DNA of 64,000 nt from UBA6019 sp035535055 (GCA_035535055.1 DATLQT010000044.1:1-64000), one strand, 5' to 3'; counted from the first letter of the stretch, positions 25,112-36,024 are shown. Translations and numbers: made by a program. The notes: a model not told the origin generated them from the letters alone.

Positions 25112-26031
25112 CACCCGGACCCGCGATGATGACGACCGACCTGGACCTTCCCGTCTTCGCTCGGGGGAAGGTGCGCGACACCTACGAGCTCCACGACGAC
25201 CGGCTGCTGATGATCGCCACCGACCGCGTCTCGGCCTTCGACGTCGTGCTGCCGAACGGCATCCCCGACAAGGGGAGGGTGCTCACCCAGCTCTCGATCT
25301 GGTGGTTCAGCCAGACCCACACCTTCCAGGAGAACCACCTCGTCTCGGGCATGGTCCCCGACCTGCCGGGCAACCTGAAGCACCGGAGGGAGGAGCTGTC
25401 CGGGCGTTTCATGATCGTGCGCAAGGCCGAGCGGATCGACTTCGAGTGCGTCGTCCGCGGCTACCTGGCCGGCAGCGCCTGGTCCGAGTACCGGGAGCAC
25501 GGCACGGTCGCGGGAGAGCGGCTCCCGGCGGGACTGGTCGAGTCGCAGAAGCTGGCCGAGCCGATCTTCACCCCGGCCACCAAGGCGGATTCCGGCCACG
25601 ACGAGAACATCACCTTCAAGAAGTTCGTGAAGGCCCTCGGCTCGGTCCGCGCCCACGAGATCCGCGACGCCAGCCTGGCGCTCTTCAACTTCGCGAGCGA
25701 AGCCGCCCTCAAGCACGGACTGATCCTGGCCGACACCAAGTTCGAGTTCGGCCTGGTGGACAAGCGACTGATCCTGATCGACGAGGTCCTCACCCCCGAC
25801 AGCTCCCGCTACTGGGACCGGACCCTCTGGCAGCCCGGCACCACGCCCCCCTCCTACGACAAGCAGTTCGTGCGCGACTGGCTCACCGCCAGCGGCTGGA
25901 ACAAGGAGCCGCCGGGCCCCGAGCTGCCACCCGACGTGGTGGACAGGACAAGGGAACTCTACCTCGCCGCCTACCACCAGATGACCGGGCGCGACCTCTT
26001 CTACAAGGAAGAGTCGAAGGGGCGCTGGTGA
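25108..26031 (+). CDS. purC: SAICAR synthase
   Basis: 307 residues. It carries GKVRDTYEL, ATDRVSAFDVVLPNGIPDKG and the second-half motif LILADTKFEFG, followed by IDEVLTPDSSRYW. This longer form resembles actinobacterial and yeast-type enzymes (about 300 residues) more than the 240-residue Bacillus type. It joins CAIR and aspartate using ATP. Linked to purB by ATGA and to purS by GTGA. Confidence 0.96.
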   Translation: MTPGPAMMTTDLDLPVFARGKVRDTYELHDDRLLMIATDRVSAFDVVLPNGIPDKGRVLTQLSIWWFSQTHTFQENHLVSGMVPDLPGNLKHRREELSGRFMIVRKAERIDFECVVRGYLAGSAWSEYREHGTVAGERLPAGLVESQKLAEPIFTPATKADSGHDENITFKKFVKALGSVRAHEIRDASLALFNFASEAALKHGLILADTKFEFGLVDKRLILIDEVLTPDSSRYWDRTLWQPGTTPPSYDKQFVRDWLTASGWNKEPPGPELPPDVVDRTRELYLAAYHQMTGRDLFYKEESKGRW

Positions 26032-26333
26032 AGCTGCTGGCGCGGGTGATCGTGACGCCGAAGCCGGTCGTCAACGACCCCCAGGGCGGCACCGTCAAGG
26101 GAGCCCTGCACCGGCTCGGCTTCGAATCGGTGTCCGAGGTCCGGGTGGGGAAGTACATCGAGGTGACGGTTGAGGCCGCCGACGAGGACGAGGCCCGCCG
26201 CCAGGTCTCCGACATGTGCCGCAAGCTGCTCGCCAACCACGTCATCGAGGACGTCCGCTTTCAGGTCGAGCGGCCGCAGGAAGCGGTCGCTCACGGCCGC
26301 GCACACGAGTCAGAGGCCACCCCTACCGGATGA
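26028..26333 (+). CDS. purS: FGAM synthase subunit PurS
   Basis: 101 residues, GTG start overlapping the purC stop. The beta-alpha-beta pattern ARVIVTPKPVVNDPQGGTVKGALHRLGF and VRVGKYIEV is diagnostic for PurS, the small structural subunit that couples PurQ to PurL. The last 20 residues (ERPQEAVAHGRAHESEATPTG) are an extra, likely disordered tail. Confidence 0.95.
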   Translation: MKLLARVIVTPKPVVNDPQGGTVKGALHRLGFESVSEVRVGKYIEVTVEAADEDEARRQVSDMCRKLLANHVIEDVRFQVERPQEAVAHGRAHESEATPTG

Positions 26334-27031
26334 AGTTTGGGGTCGTGGTCTTCCCGGGGACGTGGTCCGACCGGGACTGCGGCTGGGTCGTCACCGAGGT
26401 GCTGGGCGCCGAGTTGGAGTACCTCTGGCACAAGGACCGCGACCTGAAGGGTTGCGACTGCGTCATCCTCCCCGGTGGATTCTCCTACGGCGACCACCTC
26501 CGGACCGGCGCCATCGCGCGCTTCAGCCCGGTCATGGAGTCAGTCACCCGTTTCGCCGCCCACGGCGGCCTGGTCTGGGGGATCTGCAACGGGTTCCAGG
26601 TGCTCTGCGAGAGCGGGCTTTTGCCCGGGGCCCTGATCCGTAACGACAGCTGCGAGTTCCGCTGCGCCTGGACCGACCTGGTGGTCGAGCGCGACGACAC
26701 GCTCTTCACCGCCGGCACCGCGAAGCGGGACGTCCTTCGCCTGCCGATCTCCCACGGCGAGGGCAATTACTTCGCCGACCCGGCCACCCTGTCCCTCCTC
26801 GAGCAGCGCAACCAGGTGGTCTTCCGCTACTGCCAGCCGGACGGGCTGGTGGTGCCGGCGGCCAACCCCAACGGCTCTTTGCACAACATCGCCGGCATCG
26901 TCAACCGCGAGGGAAACGTGCTGGGGATGATGCCGCACCCCGAGCGCTGCGCCGAGGCCGAGCTGGGCGGCACCGATGGCTTGAAGCTCTTCCGGTCGGT
27001 GCTGGACTCCTTCACCGGGGTGCCGGCGTGA
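26330..27031 (+). CDS. purQ: FGAM synthase glutaminase subunit PurQ
   Basis: 233 residues. The class I amidotransferase triad is visible: C86 in WGICNGFQ, H203 and E205 in MMPHPERC. It hydrolyses glutamine and passes ammonia to PurL. ATG start shares ATGA with the purS stop, and the stop shares GTGA with purL. Confidence 0.97.
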   Translation: MKFGVVVFPGTWSDRDCGWVVTEVLGAELEYLWHKDRDLKGCDCVILPGGFSYGDHLRTGAIARFSPVMESVTRFAAHGGLVWGICNGFQVLCESGLLPGALIRNDSCEFRCAWTDLVVERDDTLFTAGTAKRDVLRLPISHGEGNYFADPATLSLLEQRNQVVFRYCQPDGLVVPAANPNGSLHNIAGIVNREGNVLGMMPHPERCAEAELGGTDGLKLFRSVLDSFTGVPA

Positions 27032-29217
27032 CGGCCACCATCTCCGCCAAGCTCCTCAAGGAGGTCGCCCTCACCGAGGCCGAGTACCGCACGATCGTCG
27101 AGCTCCTCGGGCGGGAGCCCAACGAGGTCGAGCTGGGGATGATCGGCGTCCTGTGGTCCGAGCACTGCTCCTACAAGACCTCCAAGCCGTTCCTCCGCCG
27201 CCTGCCGAGCACCGGGTCCAGGGTCCTCCAGGGGCCGGGCGAGAACGCCGGCGTGGTCGACGTCGGCGAGGGCTGGGCGGTCGCCTTCAAGATCGAGTCC
27301 CACAACCACCCGAGCGCCATCGAACCCTACGAGGGCGCGGCGACCGGGGTCGGCGGGATCCTCCGCGACGTGGCGGCGATGGGCGCCCGGCCGGTCGCCA
27401 TCCTCGATTCGCTGCGGTTCGGCCCGCTGCCCGCCTCCGCCCACCTCTTCGAGGGAGTGGTCGCCGGCATCGGCGGCTACGGCAACTGCGTCGGGGTGCC
27501 GACGGTCGGCGGCGAGGTGTACTTCGAGGACTGCTACGCCGACAACCCCCTGGTCAACGCAATGTGCGTCGGGCTGGTCCGGGCCGACTCGCTGCAGCGG
27601 GCGCGGGCCGAGGGACCCGGCAACCTGCTGCTGCTCGTCGGAGCCGACACCGGCCGGGACGGGATCCACGGCGCCTCCTTCGCGTCCCTGGAGCTGGACG
27701 AGAGCTCGGAGGAGCGGCGGCCGGCGGTGCAGGTCGGCAACCCCTTCCTCGAGAAGTGCCTCATCGAGGCGCTGCAGGAGCTGGGCGGCCATCCCGCGGT
27801 GGTCGGCGTCCAGGACCTGGGCGCCGCCGGGCTGACCAGCGCCGTCGCCGAAGCCGCCTCCCGAGGCGGTGCCGGGGCGCTGGTGGTGGTCGACCAGGTC
27901 CCGCGTCGGGAGAGCGGCATGACCCCCTACGAGGTGATGCTCTCCGAGTCCCAAGAGCGGATGCTGGTGGTGGTCGAGCGGGGCCGCCAGGCCGAGGTGC
28001 TGCCGATCTTCGAGAAGTGGGACCTCCACGCCGCGGTGATCGGCGAGGTGACCGGCGACGGGCACCTCACCGTCGAGGCGCAGGGCCGGGTCGCGGCCCG
28101 GATCCCGGTCGAGGTGCTCACCGACGGTGCCCCGGTGCGCACCCTCGTGGGGCGGGCTCCCGACCTGTCTCGACGCCGGCTGGACCTGGCGACCATACCG
28201 GCCGAGCCCGCCAGCATCCCGGGCTCACTGCTAAAGCTCCTGGCCCACCCGAACCTCTGCAGCCGGGGGACGGTCTTCCGCCGCTACGACCAACAGGTCG
28301 GCAACGCGACGGTCATCGCGCCCGGCGGCGACGCGGCCATGGTTCGCATCAACGGCACCACCATCGGCATCGCGATGACCACCGACTGCAACGGCCGCTA
28401 CTGCGAGCTCGACCCCTACCTGGGCGCGCAGATCGCGATCGCGGAGGCGGCCCGCAACATCGTGGCGACCGGCGCCCGGCCCGTTGCCATCACCGACTGC
28501 CTCAACTTTGGCAACCCCGACAAGCCGGAGGTCTACTGGCAGCTGGAGGAGACCACCAGCGGGCTGGCCAACGCCTGCCGAGCGCTCGATCTCCCGATCG
28601 TGAGCGGGAACGTCAGCCTCTACAACGACACCGACGGCCGCTCCATCTTCCCGACCCCGGTGATCGGGATGATCGGGGTCATCGAGGACTACCGCAAGTG
28701 TCTCGGCGCCGGCTTCAAGGGCGATGGCGACTTCGTGCTGGTGGTCGGGCTGGCCGGCGACGACCTCGGCGGCAGCCGTTACCTCGAGGTGGAGCACGGG
28801 CATTTCGGGGGCCGCCCGCCCGAGGTGGACCTGCTCGGCGAGCGCGCCGCCCACGAGTTCGTCCTCGCCGCGGTCGGCGGCGGCCACCTCCACAGCGCCC
28901 ACGACCTCTCGGAGGGCGGGATGCTGGTGGCCCTCGCCGAGTCCTGCATCCTCGGCGGGCGCGGTGTCCGCTGCCCGCCGCTGGGCAGCCAGGGGGACGT
29001 GCGCACCGACGCCCTCTACTTCGGCGAGACTCAGGGCCGCTTCCTCCTCAGCGCGCCGTCGCGCTCGATGCCCGAGCTCCAAAACCTCGCCCGCCGGCAC
29101 CGCGTCGACATCCAGCTGCTCGGGCTCACCGGCGGCGCCAACCTCGAGTTCGAAGGCGAGTTCAGCATCCCGCTGGCCGACCTGGAGCGGGCCCACCGTG
29201 GCCCCTTCAAGGACTGA
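27028..29217 (+). CDS. purL: FGAM synthase large subunit PurL (small form)
   Basis: 729 residues, the length of Bacillus-type PurL that needs PurS and PurQ. Two tandem AIRS-like halves can be seen. The first has IGVLWSEHCSYKTSKPFL and the catalytic-site FKIESHNHPSAIEPYEGAATGVGG; the second starts near SRGTVFRRYDQQVG and includes the HSAHDLSEGG block. Converts FGAR to FGAM. GTG start; 8 nt separate its stop from purF. Confidence 0.97.
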   Translation: MTATISAKLLKEVALTEAEYRTIVELLGREPNEVELGMIGVLWSEHCSYKTSKPFLRRLPSTGSRVLQGPGENAGVVDVGEGWAVAFKIESHNHPSAIEPYEGAATGVGGILRDVAAMGARPVAILDSLRFGPLPASAHLFEGVVAGIGGYGNCVGVPTVGGEVYFEDCYADNPLVNAMCVGLVRADSLQRARAEGPGNLLLLVGADTGRDGIHGASFASLELDESSEERRPAVQVGNPFLEKCLIEALQELGGHPAVVGVQDLGAAGLTSAVAEAASRGGAGALVVVDQVPRRESGMTPYEVMLSESQERMLVVVERGRQAEVLPIFEKWDLHAAVIGEVTGDGHLTVEAQGRVAARIPVEVLTDGAPVRTLVGRAPDLSRRRLDLATIPAEPASIPGSLLKLLAHPNLCSRGTVFRRYDQQVGNATVIAPGGDAAMVRINGTTIGIAMTTDCNGRYCELDPYLGAQIAIAEAARNIVATGARPVAITDCLNFGNPDKPEVYWQLEETTSGLANACRALDLPIVSGNVSLYNDTDGRSIFPTPVIGMIGVIEDYRKCLGAGFKGDGDFVLVVGLAGDDLGGSRYLEVEHGHFGGRPPEVDLLGERAAHEFVLAAVGGGHLHSAHDLSEGGMLVALAESCILGGRGVRCPPLGSQGDVRTDALYFGETQGRFLLSAPSRSMPELQNLARRHRVDIQLLGLTGGANLEFEGEFSIPLADLERAHRGPFKD

Positions 29218-29225
29218 CCACCCTC

Positions 29226-30629
29226 ATGTGTGGGATCTTCGGCATCCAGGCCGAGGCTGAGGACGTCGCCAACCTCACCTACTTCGGGCTCTTCGCCCTC
29301 CAGCATCGCGGCCAGGAGTCGGCCGGGATCGCCGTCGGCAACGGCTCCGGTGTCGCCATCCACCGCGACATGGGTCTGGTCAACCAGGTCTTCAGCCCGG
29401 CCGGGCTGGGCGAGATGCGCGGTACGGTGGCCCTCGGCCACACGCGCTACTCGACGACCGGCGGCAGCCGGGCGGAGAACGCCCACCCGATCCCGATCCT
29501 CCACCCGGTTCTCGGCCCGGCCGCGATCGCCCACAACGGCAACCTCCTCAACGCCGCCGCGCTGAAGCGCGAGCTGGAGGCGGAGGGGGTCGAGTTCCAG
29601 ACCTCGCTCGACACCGAGGTGATGGCGCGCCTCATCGAGCACACTCACGGGGCCAACTGGGCGGAGGCCATCCGCGGCGCCTTCTCGCGGGTGGTCGGGG
29701 CTTACTCCTGCGGCCTGATCACGCCCGACGAGGTGATCGCAATCCGCGATCCCTTCGGGTTCCGGCCCCTCTGCATCGGATTCATCCCTCATCCCTCCGG
29801 GCAGCCGGGCAACGTCTTCGCTTCCGAGACCTGCGCGCTCGACACCGTCAACGCCACCTTCGTGCGCGAGGTCCAGCCGGGCGAGATGGTGGTGATGGAC
29901 GCGCACGGGGTCAGCTCGGTGATCTTCCAAAAGCAGAGCCGCCACGCGATGTGCGTCTTCGAATTCATCTACTTCGCGCGTCCCGACTCCATCCTCAAGA
30001 ACTGCGAGCTGGAGGAGGCGCGGATCCGGATGGGGCACGAGCTCGCCAAAGAGGCGCCCGTCGACGCCGACATGGTGATCGCCCTCCCCGACTCCGGCAC
30101 GCCCGCCGCGATCGGGTATGCCGAAGCGTCGGGGATCTCCTTCCGGGAGGGTCTGGTCAAGTCGCGCTACATCAACCGGACCTTCATCCAGCCGACCCAG
30201 TCGCTCCGCGAGGCGGGCGTGATGCTGAAGCTCAACCCGCTCAAGCGGTCCCTGGCCGGCAAGCGCGTCATCGCCGTCGACGACTCGATCGTCCGCGGCA
30301 CGTCGTCCAAGCGCGTCATAGACATGCTCCGCCGGGCCGGAGCCACCGAGGTCCATATGAGGATCTCCTCGCCGCCCATGCGCTACCCCTGCTTCATGGG
30401 CGTGGACATCGGCTCCTCCAAGGAACTGATCGCCTCCAACCGCACCGTCCCCGAGATCCGCGCCCACATCGGCGCCGACTCGCTCGCCTACCTCTCCATC
30501 CCGGGCCTGATGAAGGCGGTCGGCCGCGGCACCATCGACGAGTTCTGCCGCGCCTGCTTCGACGGCTCCTACCCGGTGCCGGTGCCGCAGCAGCTCGAGA
30601 TGGACAAGCTCGCTCTCGAGCCGCATTGA
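29226..30629 (+). CDS. purF: Amidophosphoribosyltransferase
   Basis: 467 residues. The start MCGIFGI places nucleophile C2 directly after Met, so there is no propeptide of the Bacillus kind. The PRPP-binding loop is VIAVDDSIVRGTSSKR. Four cysteines at the positions used for a [4Fe-4S] cluster in the Bacillus enzyme are present (in HAMCVFEF, YPCFMG and the pair EFCRAC). So the protein mixes an unprocessed N-terminus with a likely iron-sulfur cluster. First committed step of purine synthesis. Followed by an 88-nt structured gap before purM. Confidence 0.96.
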   Translation: MCGIFGIQAEAEDVANLTYFGLFALQHRGQESAGIAVGNGSGVAIHRDMGLVNQVFSPAGLGEMRGTVALGHTRYSTTGGSRAENAHPIPILHPVLGPAAIAHNGNLLNAAALKRELEAEGVEFQTSLDTEVMARLIEHTHGANWAEAIRGAFSRVVGAYSCGLITPDEVIAIRDPFGFRPLCIGFIPHPSGQPGNVFASETCALDTVNATFVREVQPGEMVVMDAHGVSSVIFQKQSRHAMCVFEFIYFARPDSILKNCELEEARIRMGHELAKEAPVDADMVIALPDSGTPAAIGYAEASGISFREGLVKSRYINRTFIQPTQSLREAGVMLKLNPLKRSLAGKRVIAVDDSIVRGTSSKRVIDMLRRAGATEVHMRISSPPMRYPCFMGVDIGSSKELIASNRTVPEIRAHIGADSLAYLSIPGLMKAVGRGTIDEFCRACFDGSYPVPVPQQLEMDKLALEPH

Positions 30630-30652
30630 GAGGCGGCTTGACCGGCGTGGTT

Positions 30653-30710
30653 GGCTCCGGAGCCGAACTCCTGGGCCGGGCCCCGTGGCTGGTGGGAGTT
30701 CGGGCGAGGT
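30653..30710 (+). promoter_or_regulatory. Intercistronic RNA structure and ribosome site before purM
   Basis: The purF-purM gap (30630-30717) is the only long one in this operon. It has a perfect GGCTCCGGAGCC palindrome (30653-30664) and a 9-bp stem CCGAACTCC (30663-30671) with GGAGTTCGG (30695-30703), holding an inner GGGCC/GGCCC. The two structures share bases, so only one can form at a time. GAGGT at 30706-30710 lies 7 nt before the purM TTG. Translation control, RNA processing or partial termination are possible. Confidence 0.45.
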
Positions 30711-30717
30711 TGTTGGG

Positions 30718-31635
30718 TTGAGCCAGGAGGGGCTCTCCTACGCTGCCGCCGGAGTCGACATCGCCGCCTACGAGAAGGCGCTCGAGCGCGTCCGCCCGCT
30801 CATCGAGTCGACCTTCGGCGAGCAGGCCGGCAAGTTCGGTTTGTTCGCCGGCACCTACGAGCTGCCCGGGCTCGGCCACCTCGCCGCCTCCACCGACTCG
30901 GTGGGGACCAAGGTCAAAATCGCAATCGCACTGGGTAGGCACCGAGGGATCGGGGTGGACCTCGTCAACCACTGCGTCAATGACATCGCCGTGGGACGGG
31001 CCCGACCGCTTTTCTTCCTCGACTATTTCGCCACCGGCAAGCTGGATCCCGACGTCTTCGCCGAACTGGTCGACGGAATGGCGTCCGCCTGCCGTGACGC
31101 CGGCATGCCGCTCCTCGGCGGCGAGACCGCCGAGCTGCCCGGGCTCTATGCGCTCGGCGACTACGACATCGCCGGCTTCATCGTCGGCCTGGTGCCACCC
31201 GGAGCGCTGCCCGAGCTCCACCTGGTCCGCCCCGGTGATCTGCTGGTCGGCCTCCCCTCCAGCGGGCTTCACACCAACGGCTTCTCCCTCGCCCGCAAGG
31301 TCTTCGAGGGCGATGACCTCCCTGCTGAGCTTCTCGACACTCACCGCTCCTACCTGCGGGAGCTGAACCAGCTGACCTGGAAGTCCGCCGCCCACATCAC
31401 CGGCGGCGGCATCCCCGGCAACCTGCCGCGCGCCCTGCCGGCTGGGCTCGGATACCGCCTCGACCTCAAGGCCTGGGAGGTCCCCGGCATCTTCCGCGAG
31501 ATCCAGGCGCGGGGTCGGGTCGGCGAGGAGGAGATGTTCGGCACCTTCAACATGGGCATCGGGATGGTGCTGGTGATGGACCGCGACGACGTGCCCGAGG
31601 GCGCCAACGTCATCGGCGAGGTGACCAGCGCATGA
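30718..31635 (+). CDS. purM: AIR synthase (phosphoribosylformylglycinamidine cyclo-ligase)
   Basis: 305 residues from TTG 30718, chosen for the GAGGT ribosome site 7 nt upstream and the family start LSYAAAGVDIAAYEKAL. A GTG at 30685 would add 11 atypical residues. Motifs STDSVGTKVKIA, HCVNDIAVGRARPLFFLDYFATG and GGGIPGNLPRALP are typical. Closes the imidazole ring. ATGA overlap with purN. Confidence 0.95.
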   Translation: MSQEGLSYAAAGVDIAAYEKALERVRPLIESTFGEQAGKFGLFAGTYELPGLGHLAASTDSVGTKVKIAIALGRHRGIGVDLVNHCVNDIAVGRARPLFFLDYFATGKLDPDVFAELVDGMASACRDAGMPLLGGETAELPGLYALGDYDIAGFIVGLVPPGALPELHLVRPGDLLVGLPSSGLHTNGFSLARKVFEGDDLPAELLDTHRSYLRELNQLTWKSAAHITGGGIPGNLPRALPAGLGYRLDLKAWEVPGIFREIQARGRVGEEEMFGTFNMGIGMVLVMDRDDVPEGANVIGEVTSA

Positions 31636-32178
31636 GGCTCGGAGTCCTCGCCTCCGGCAGGGGCAGCAACCTTCGCAACCTGGTCGAGCGCGGGTTCGAG
31701 GTCGTCGCCGTCGCCACCAACCGGCCCTCCTGCGGCGCGGCCGCCCTCGCCCGCGAGCGTTCGCTGCCGCTGGGGGAGTTCTCCCAGAGCTCCTACGCCT
31801 CGGTCGAGGAGCGCGACCGGGCGATGCGCGACTGGCTGCGCGCCCAGGGCGTCGAGCTGGTGATCAACGCCGGCTACGACCGGATCCTGAGCCGCGACTT
31901 CATCACCGCCTTCGAGGGCCGGATCGTCAACGTTCATCCATCGCTCCTGCCCGCTTTCGGAGGAGGCATGGATGCCGTCGCCCAGGCCCTGGCGCACGGG
32001 GTCAAGGTCACCGGCTGCACGGTCCACCTGGTCACCGAGGAGGTCGACGCCGGGCCGATACTGCTCCAGGAGGCCGTGCCGGTCCTGCCCGGCGACGACG
32101 TCGGCTCGCTCCACGCGCGGATCCAGGTCGAAGAGCATCGACTCCTTCCCGAAGGAATCCGCCTGATCGAGGAAAGGC

Positions 32179-32204
<26 letters not shown>
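31632..32204 (+). CDS. purN: GAR transformylase (formyl-THF dependent)
   Basis: 190 residues. It carries ASGRGSNLRNL at the start, NAGYDRILS, the catalytic Asn-His pair in IVNVHPSLLPAF and the VTEEVDAGPILLQ aspartate region. Uses 10-formyltetrahydrofolate. It overlaps purH by 26 nt, the longest overlap in this operon. Confidence 0.95.
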
Positions 32205-33696
<1,492 letters not shown>

Positions 33697-33709
33697 GCTT
33701 TCCGCGAAG

Positions 33710-35170
33710 ATGGAGCTGAAGCTGACGCCGCTCACCCTGGTCTACCGGGAGCTCGCCGCGGCCGAGCCGGACGCGCCGGCGATCACCCACGAAGGCCACA
33801 CGGTCACCCGCTCCGAACTCCAGCGGCGCAGCAACCGGCTGGCCCGCGAGTACCAGCGGTTGGGCGTCCGCCCCGGCACCATGGTCACCGTCGCGCTGCC
33901 CAACGGGATCGAGTTCTTCGAGGCCTGCCTCGCCGCCTGGAAGCTGGGCGCCACGCCGCAGCCGGTCTCCAGCCGCTCGCCACGGCTGGAGCTGGAGCAG
34001 ATCGTGGAGCTGGCCGACCCGAGCCTTGTCGCGGGCGCGGAGCTTCGGGGCAGAACCTCGCTCGCAGCCGGCCACGAGCCGGACCCGACGCTTTTGGACG
34101 ACGACCTCGAGGAGGACCTGGTCGCGGCCGAGTGGAAGGCGCCCACCTCGGGCGGCAGCACCGGCCGCCCCAAGCTCATCGTCTCCGCTCTGCCGGCGGT
34201 CATCGACGTCGCCGAGCTGACGGCAGAGATCTACCAGATGCTGCCCGGCCGCGCGCACCTGGTGACGGGCCCGCTGTACCACAACGGTCCCTTCAGCGCG
34301 GCCATGGGCAACCTCTTCCTGGGCGGCCACAACATCGTCATGACGCGCTTCGATGCAGCCGGCGCATTGGAGCTGGCGGCGCGTCACGAGGTCGACCACA
34401 TGTACCTCGTGCCGACGATGATGCTGCGGACCTGGAAGCTGCCGCCGGAGGAGCGTACCCGCCACGACCTCTCCCACCTGCGGATCGCCTACCACCTGGC
34501 GGCGCCATGCCCGCCGTGGCTGAAGGAGGCCTGGATCGAGTGGCTGGGGCCGGAGCGGGTCTGGGAACTCTACGGCGGCACCGAGCAGCAGGTGATCACC
34601 GTGTTGAGTGGGACCGAATGGCTCGAGCACCGCGGTTCGGTGGGCCGCCCGGTGCGCGAGGGCCGGATCCGGATCCTCGACCAGGACGGCCGCGATCTGC
34701 CGCCGGGCGAGGTCGGCGAGGTTTACCTGCAGCGCGCGGAGGGATCGCCCGCCACCTATCGCTACGTCGGCGCCACGGCCCGAAGCCGGGACGGCTGGGA
34801 GTCGCTCGGCGACATGGGCTTCCTCGACGCCGACGGCTACCTCTATCTGACCGACCGGCTGAGCGACATGATCCTGGTGGGCGGCGCCAACGTCTACCCG
34901 GCCGAGGTCGAAGCCGCGCTCGACGAGCACCCGGCGGTGCGCTCCAGCTGCGTCATCGGCCTGCCCGACGAGGAGCTCGGCAATAGGGTTCACGCCATCG
35001 TCCAGCTGCCCGACTCGGTGAGCGACGAGGAGCTGCGGGCCCACCTCGCCGAGCGGTTGGCGCCCCACAAGATCCCGCGCACCATCGAGCGCACCGAGCA
35101 GTACCTTCGCGACGACGCCGGCAAGGTGCGCCGCTCGGCGCTCCGAGCCGAGCGGCTGCCGAAGGCCTAG
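33710..35170 (+). CDS. AMP-forming acyl-CoA synthetase
   Basis: 486 residues. The P-loop-like A3 motif is present as TSGGSTGRPK, with YGGTEQQ (A5), the A8 region SLGDMGFLDADGYLYLTDRLSDMI and the A10 lysine in DDAGKVRRS. It activates a carboxylic acid to the acyl-AMP and then CoA thioester; the substrate is unknown, though the sequence is nearer to bile-acid/aryl ligases than to acetyl-CoA synthetase. Own promoter at 33694; next gene 51 nt downstream has its own -10. Confidence 0.82.
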   Translation: MELKLTPLTLVYRELAAAEPDAPAITHEGHTVTRSELQRRSNRLAREYQRLGVRPGTMVTVALPNGIEFFEACLAAWKLGATPQPVSSRSPRLELEQIVELADPSLVAGAELRGRTSLAAGHEPDPTLLDDDLEEDLVAAEWKAPTSGGSTGRPKLIVSALPAVIDVAELTAEIYQMLPGRAHLVTGPLYHNGPFSAAMGNLFLGGHNIVMTRFDAAGALELAARHEVDHMYLVPTMMLRTWKLPPEERTRHDLSHLRIAYHLAAPCPPWLKEAWIEWLGPERVWELYGGTEQQVITVLSGTEWLEHRGSVGRPVREGRIRILDQDGRDLPPGEVGEVYLQRAEGSPATYRYVGATARSRDGWESLGDMGFLDADGYLYLTDRLSDMILVGGANVYPAEVEAALDEHPAVRSSCVIGLPDEELGNRVHAIVQLPDSVSDEELRAHLAERLAPHKIPRTIERTEQYLRDDAGKVRRSALRAERLPKA

Positions 35171-35209
35171 CCGAGCTTGCGCGGAGACGCGATCGACAGC
35201 ACGCGGATC

Positions 35210-35215
35210 TAAGCT
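35210..35215 (+). promoter_or_regulatory. -10 element of tryptophan dioxygenase gene
   Basis: TAAGCT ends 6 nt before the GTG at 35222, predicting a leaderless mRNA. No -35 box is clear in 35171-35209. Confidence 0.5.
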
Positions 35216-35221
35216 CCTGGC

Positions 35222-35986
35222 GTGAAGCGCGCGGCCGCCGGCCCGGCGCCCTTCGGCGAGGCCGGCCGCCGGCTCAGCTACGGTTCCTACCTCAAGGTCC
35301 CCGAGCTGCTGGGCCTCCAGGAGGGGATGACCGAGGAGCACGACGAGCTCCTCTTCATCGTCGTCCACCAGGTCTACGAGCTCTGGTTCAAGGTCCTGCT
35401 GCACGAGCTGGAGGCGGCCCGCGACGGCCTCTTCGCAGGCGACGCCTTCGCCGCGCTGCACTGCCTGAAGCGGGTCAGGGTGGTCGAGCGGCTGCTAGTG
35501 GAGCAGCTGGAGGTGCTGGAGACGATGTCGCCGCAGGACTTCCTCGCCTTCCGCTCCGAGCTGGCGCCCGCCAGCGGCTTCCAGTCGGTCCAGTTCCGCG
35601 AGCTCGAGTTCCTCTCCGGGCTTAAGGACCCGGCTTATCTCAAGCGCCTGGATGCCGACCCAGTGGAGCGCACCCGCCTCGAGCGCAGGCTGACCGAGCC
35701 GACGCTCTGGGACGCTTTTGCGGCGTTCGTCGAACGCAGTGGATCGCCCTCGCTGGAGGAGGTCCTCCGGCACCGCCGGGAACACGCCGAGCTCTTCGAG
35801 GTCGCCGAATCCCTCCTCGACCATGACGAGGCCTTCGCCCACTGGCGCTCGCGTCACGTGCTCATGGTCGAGCGGCAGATCGGCGGCAAGACCGGCACCG
35901 GCGGCTCGAGCGGGGCCGAGTACCTGCGCGGCACCCTCGACAAGCGTTTCTACCCCGAGCTCTGGGAGCTGCGCTCCCGGCTCTGA
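35222..35986 (+). CDS. kynA: Tryptophan 2,3-dioxygenase
   Basis: 254 residues. Distal H49 is in FIVVHQVYELWFK, substrate arginine near 126 in PASGFQSVQFREL, proximal haem ligand H212 in HWRSRHVLMVER, and the substrate loop GGKTGTGGSSG at 221-231. This cytosolic haem enzyme opens the indole ring of tryptophan to N-formylkynurenine. No kynureninase or formamidase is nearby, so the rest of the pathway must be elsewhere or absent. GTG start from the -10 spacing. Confidence 0.94.
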   Translation: MKRAAAGPAPFGEAGRRLSYGSYLKVPELLGLQEGMTEEHDELLFIVVHQVYELWFKVLLHELEAARDGLFAGDAFAALHCLKRVRVVERLLVEQLEVLETMSPQDFLAFRSELAPASGFQSVQFRELEFLSGLKDPAYLKRLDADPVERTRLERRLTEPTLWDAFAAFVERSGSPSLEEVLRHRREHAELFEVAESLLDHDEAFAHWRSRHVLMVERQIGGKTGTGGSSGAEYLRGTLDKRFYPELWELRSRL

Positions 35987-36008
35987 AGGGCGCGCCCCCT
36001 GGCGGGTC

Positions 36009-36014
36009 TAGGAT
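36009..36014 (+). promoter_or_regulatory. -10 element of enoyl-CoA hydratase gene
   Basis: TAGGAT lies 10 nt before ATG 36025. Seven nt after it is position 36022, so only about three bases of leader (CTG) would precede the ATG. Confidence 0.5.
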
Positions 36015-36024
36015 TTCGGCGCTG

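Noticed and set aside
35171..35209. Possible terminator after the first acyl-CoA ligase
   Set aside because: No hairpin with a credible stem and no T-run; only the -10 of the next gene is convincing.
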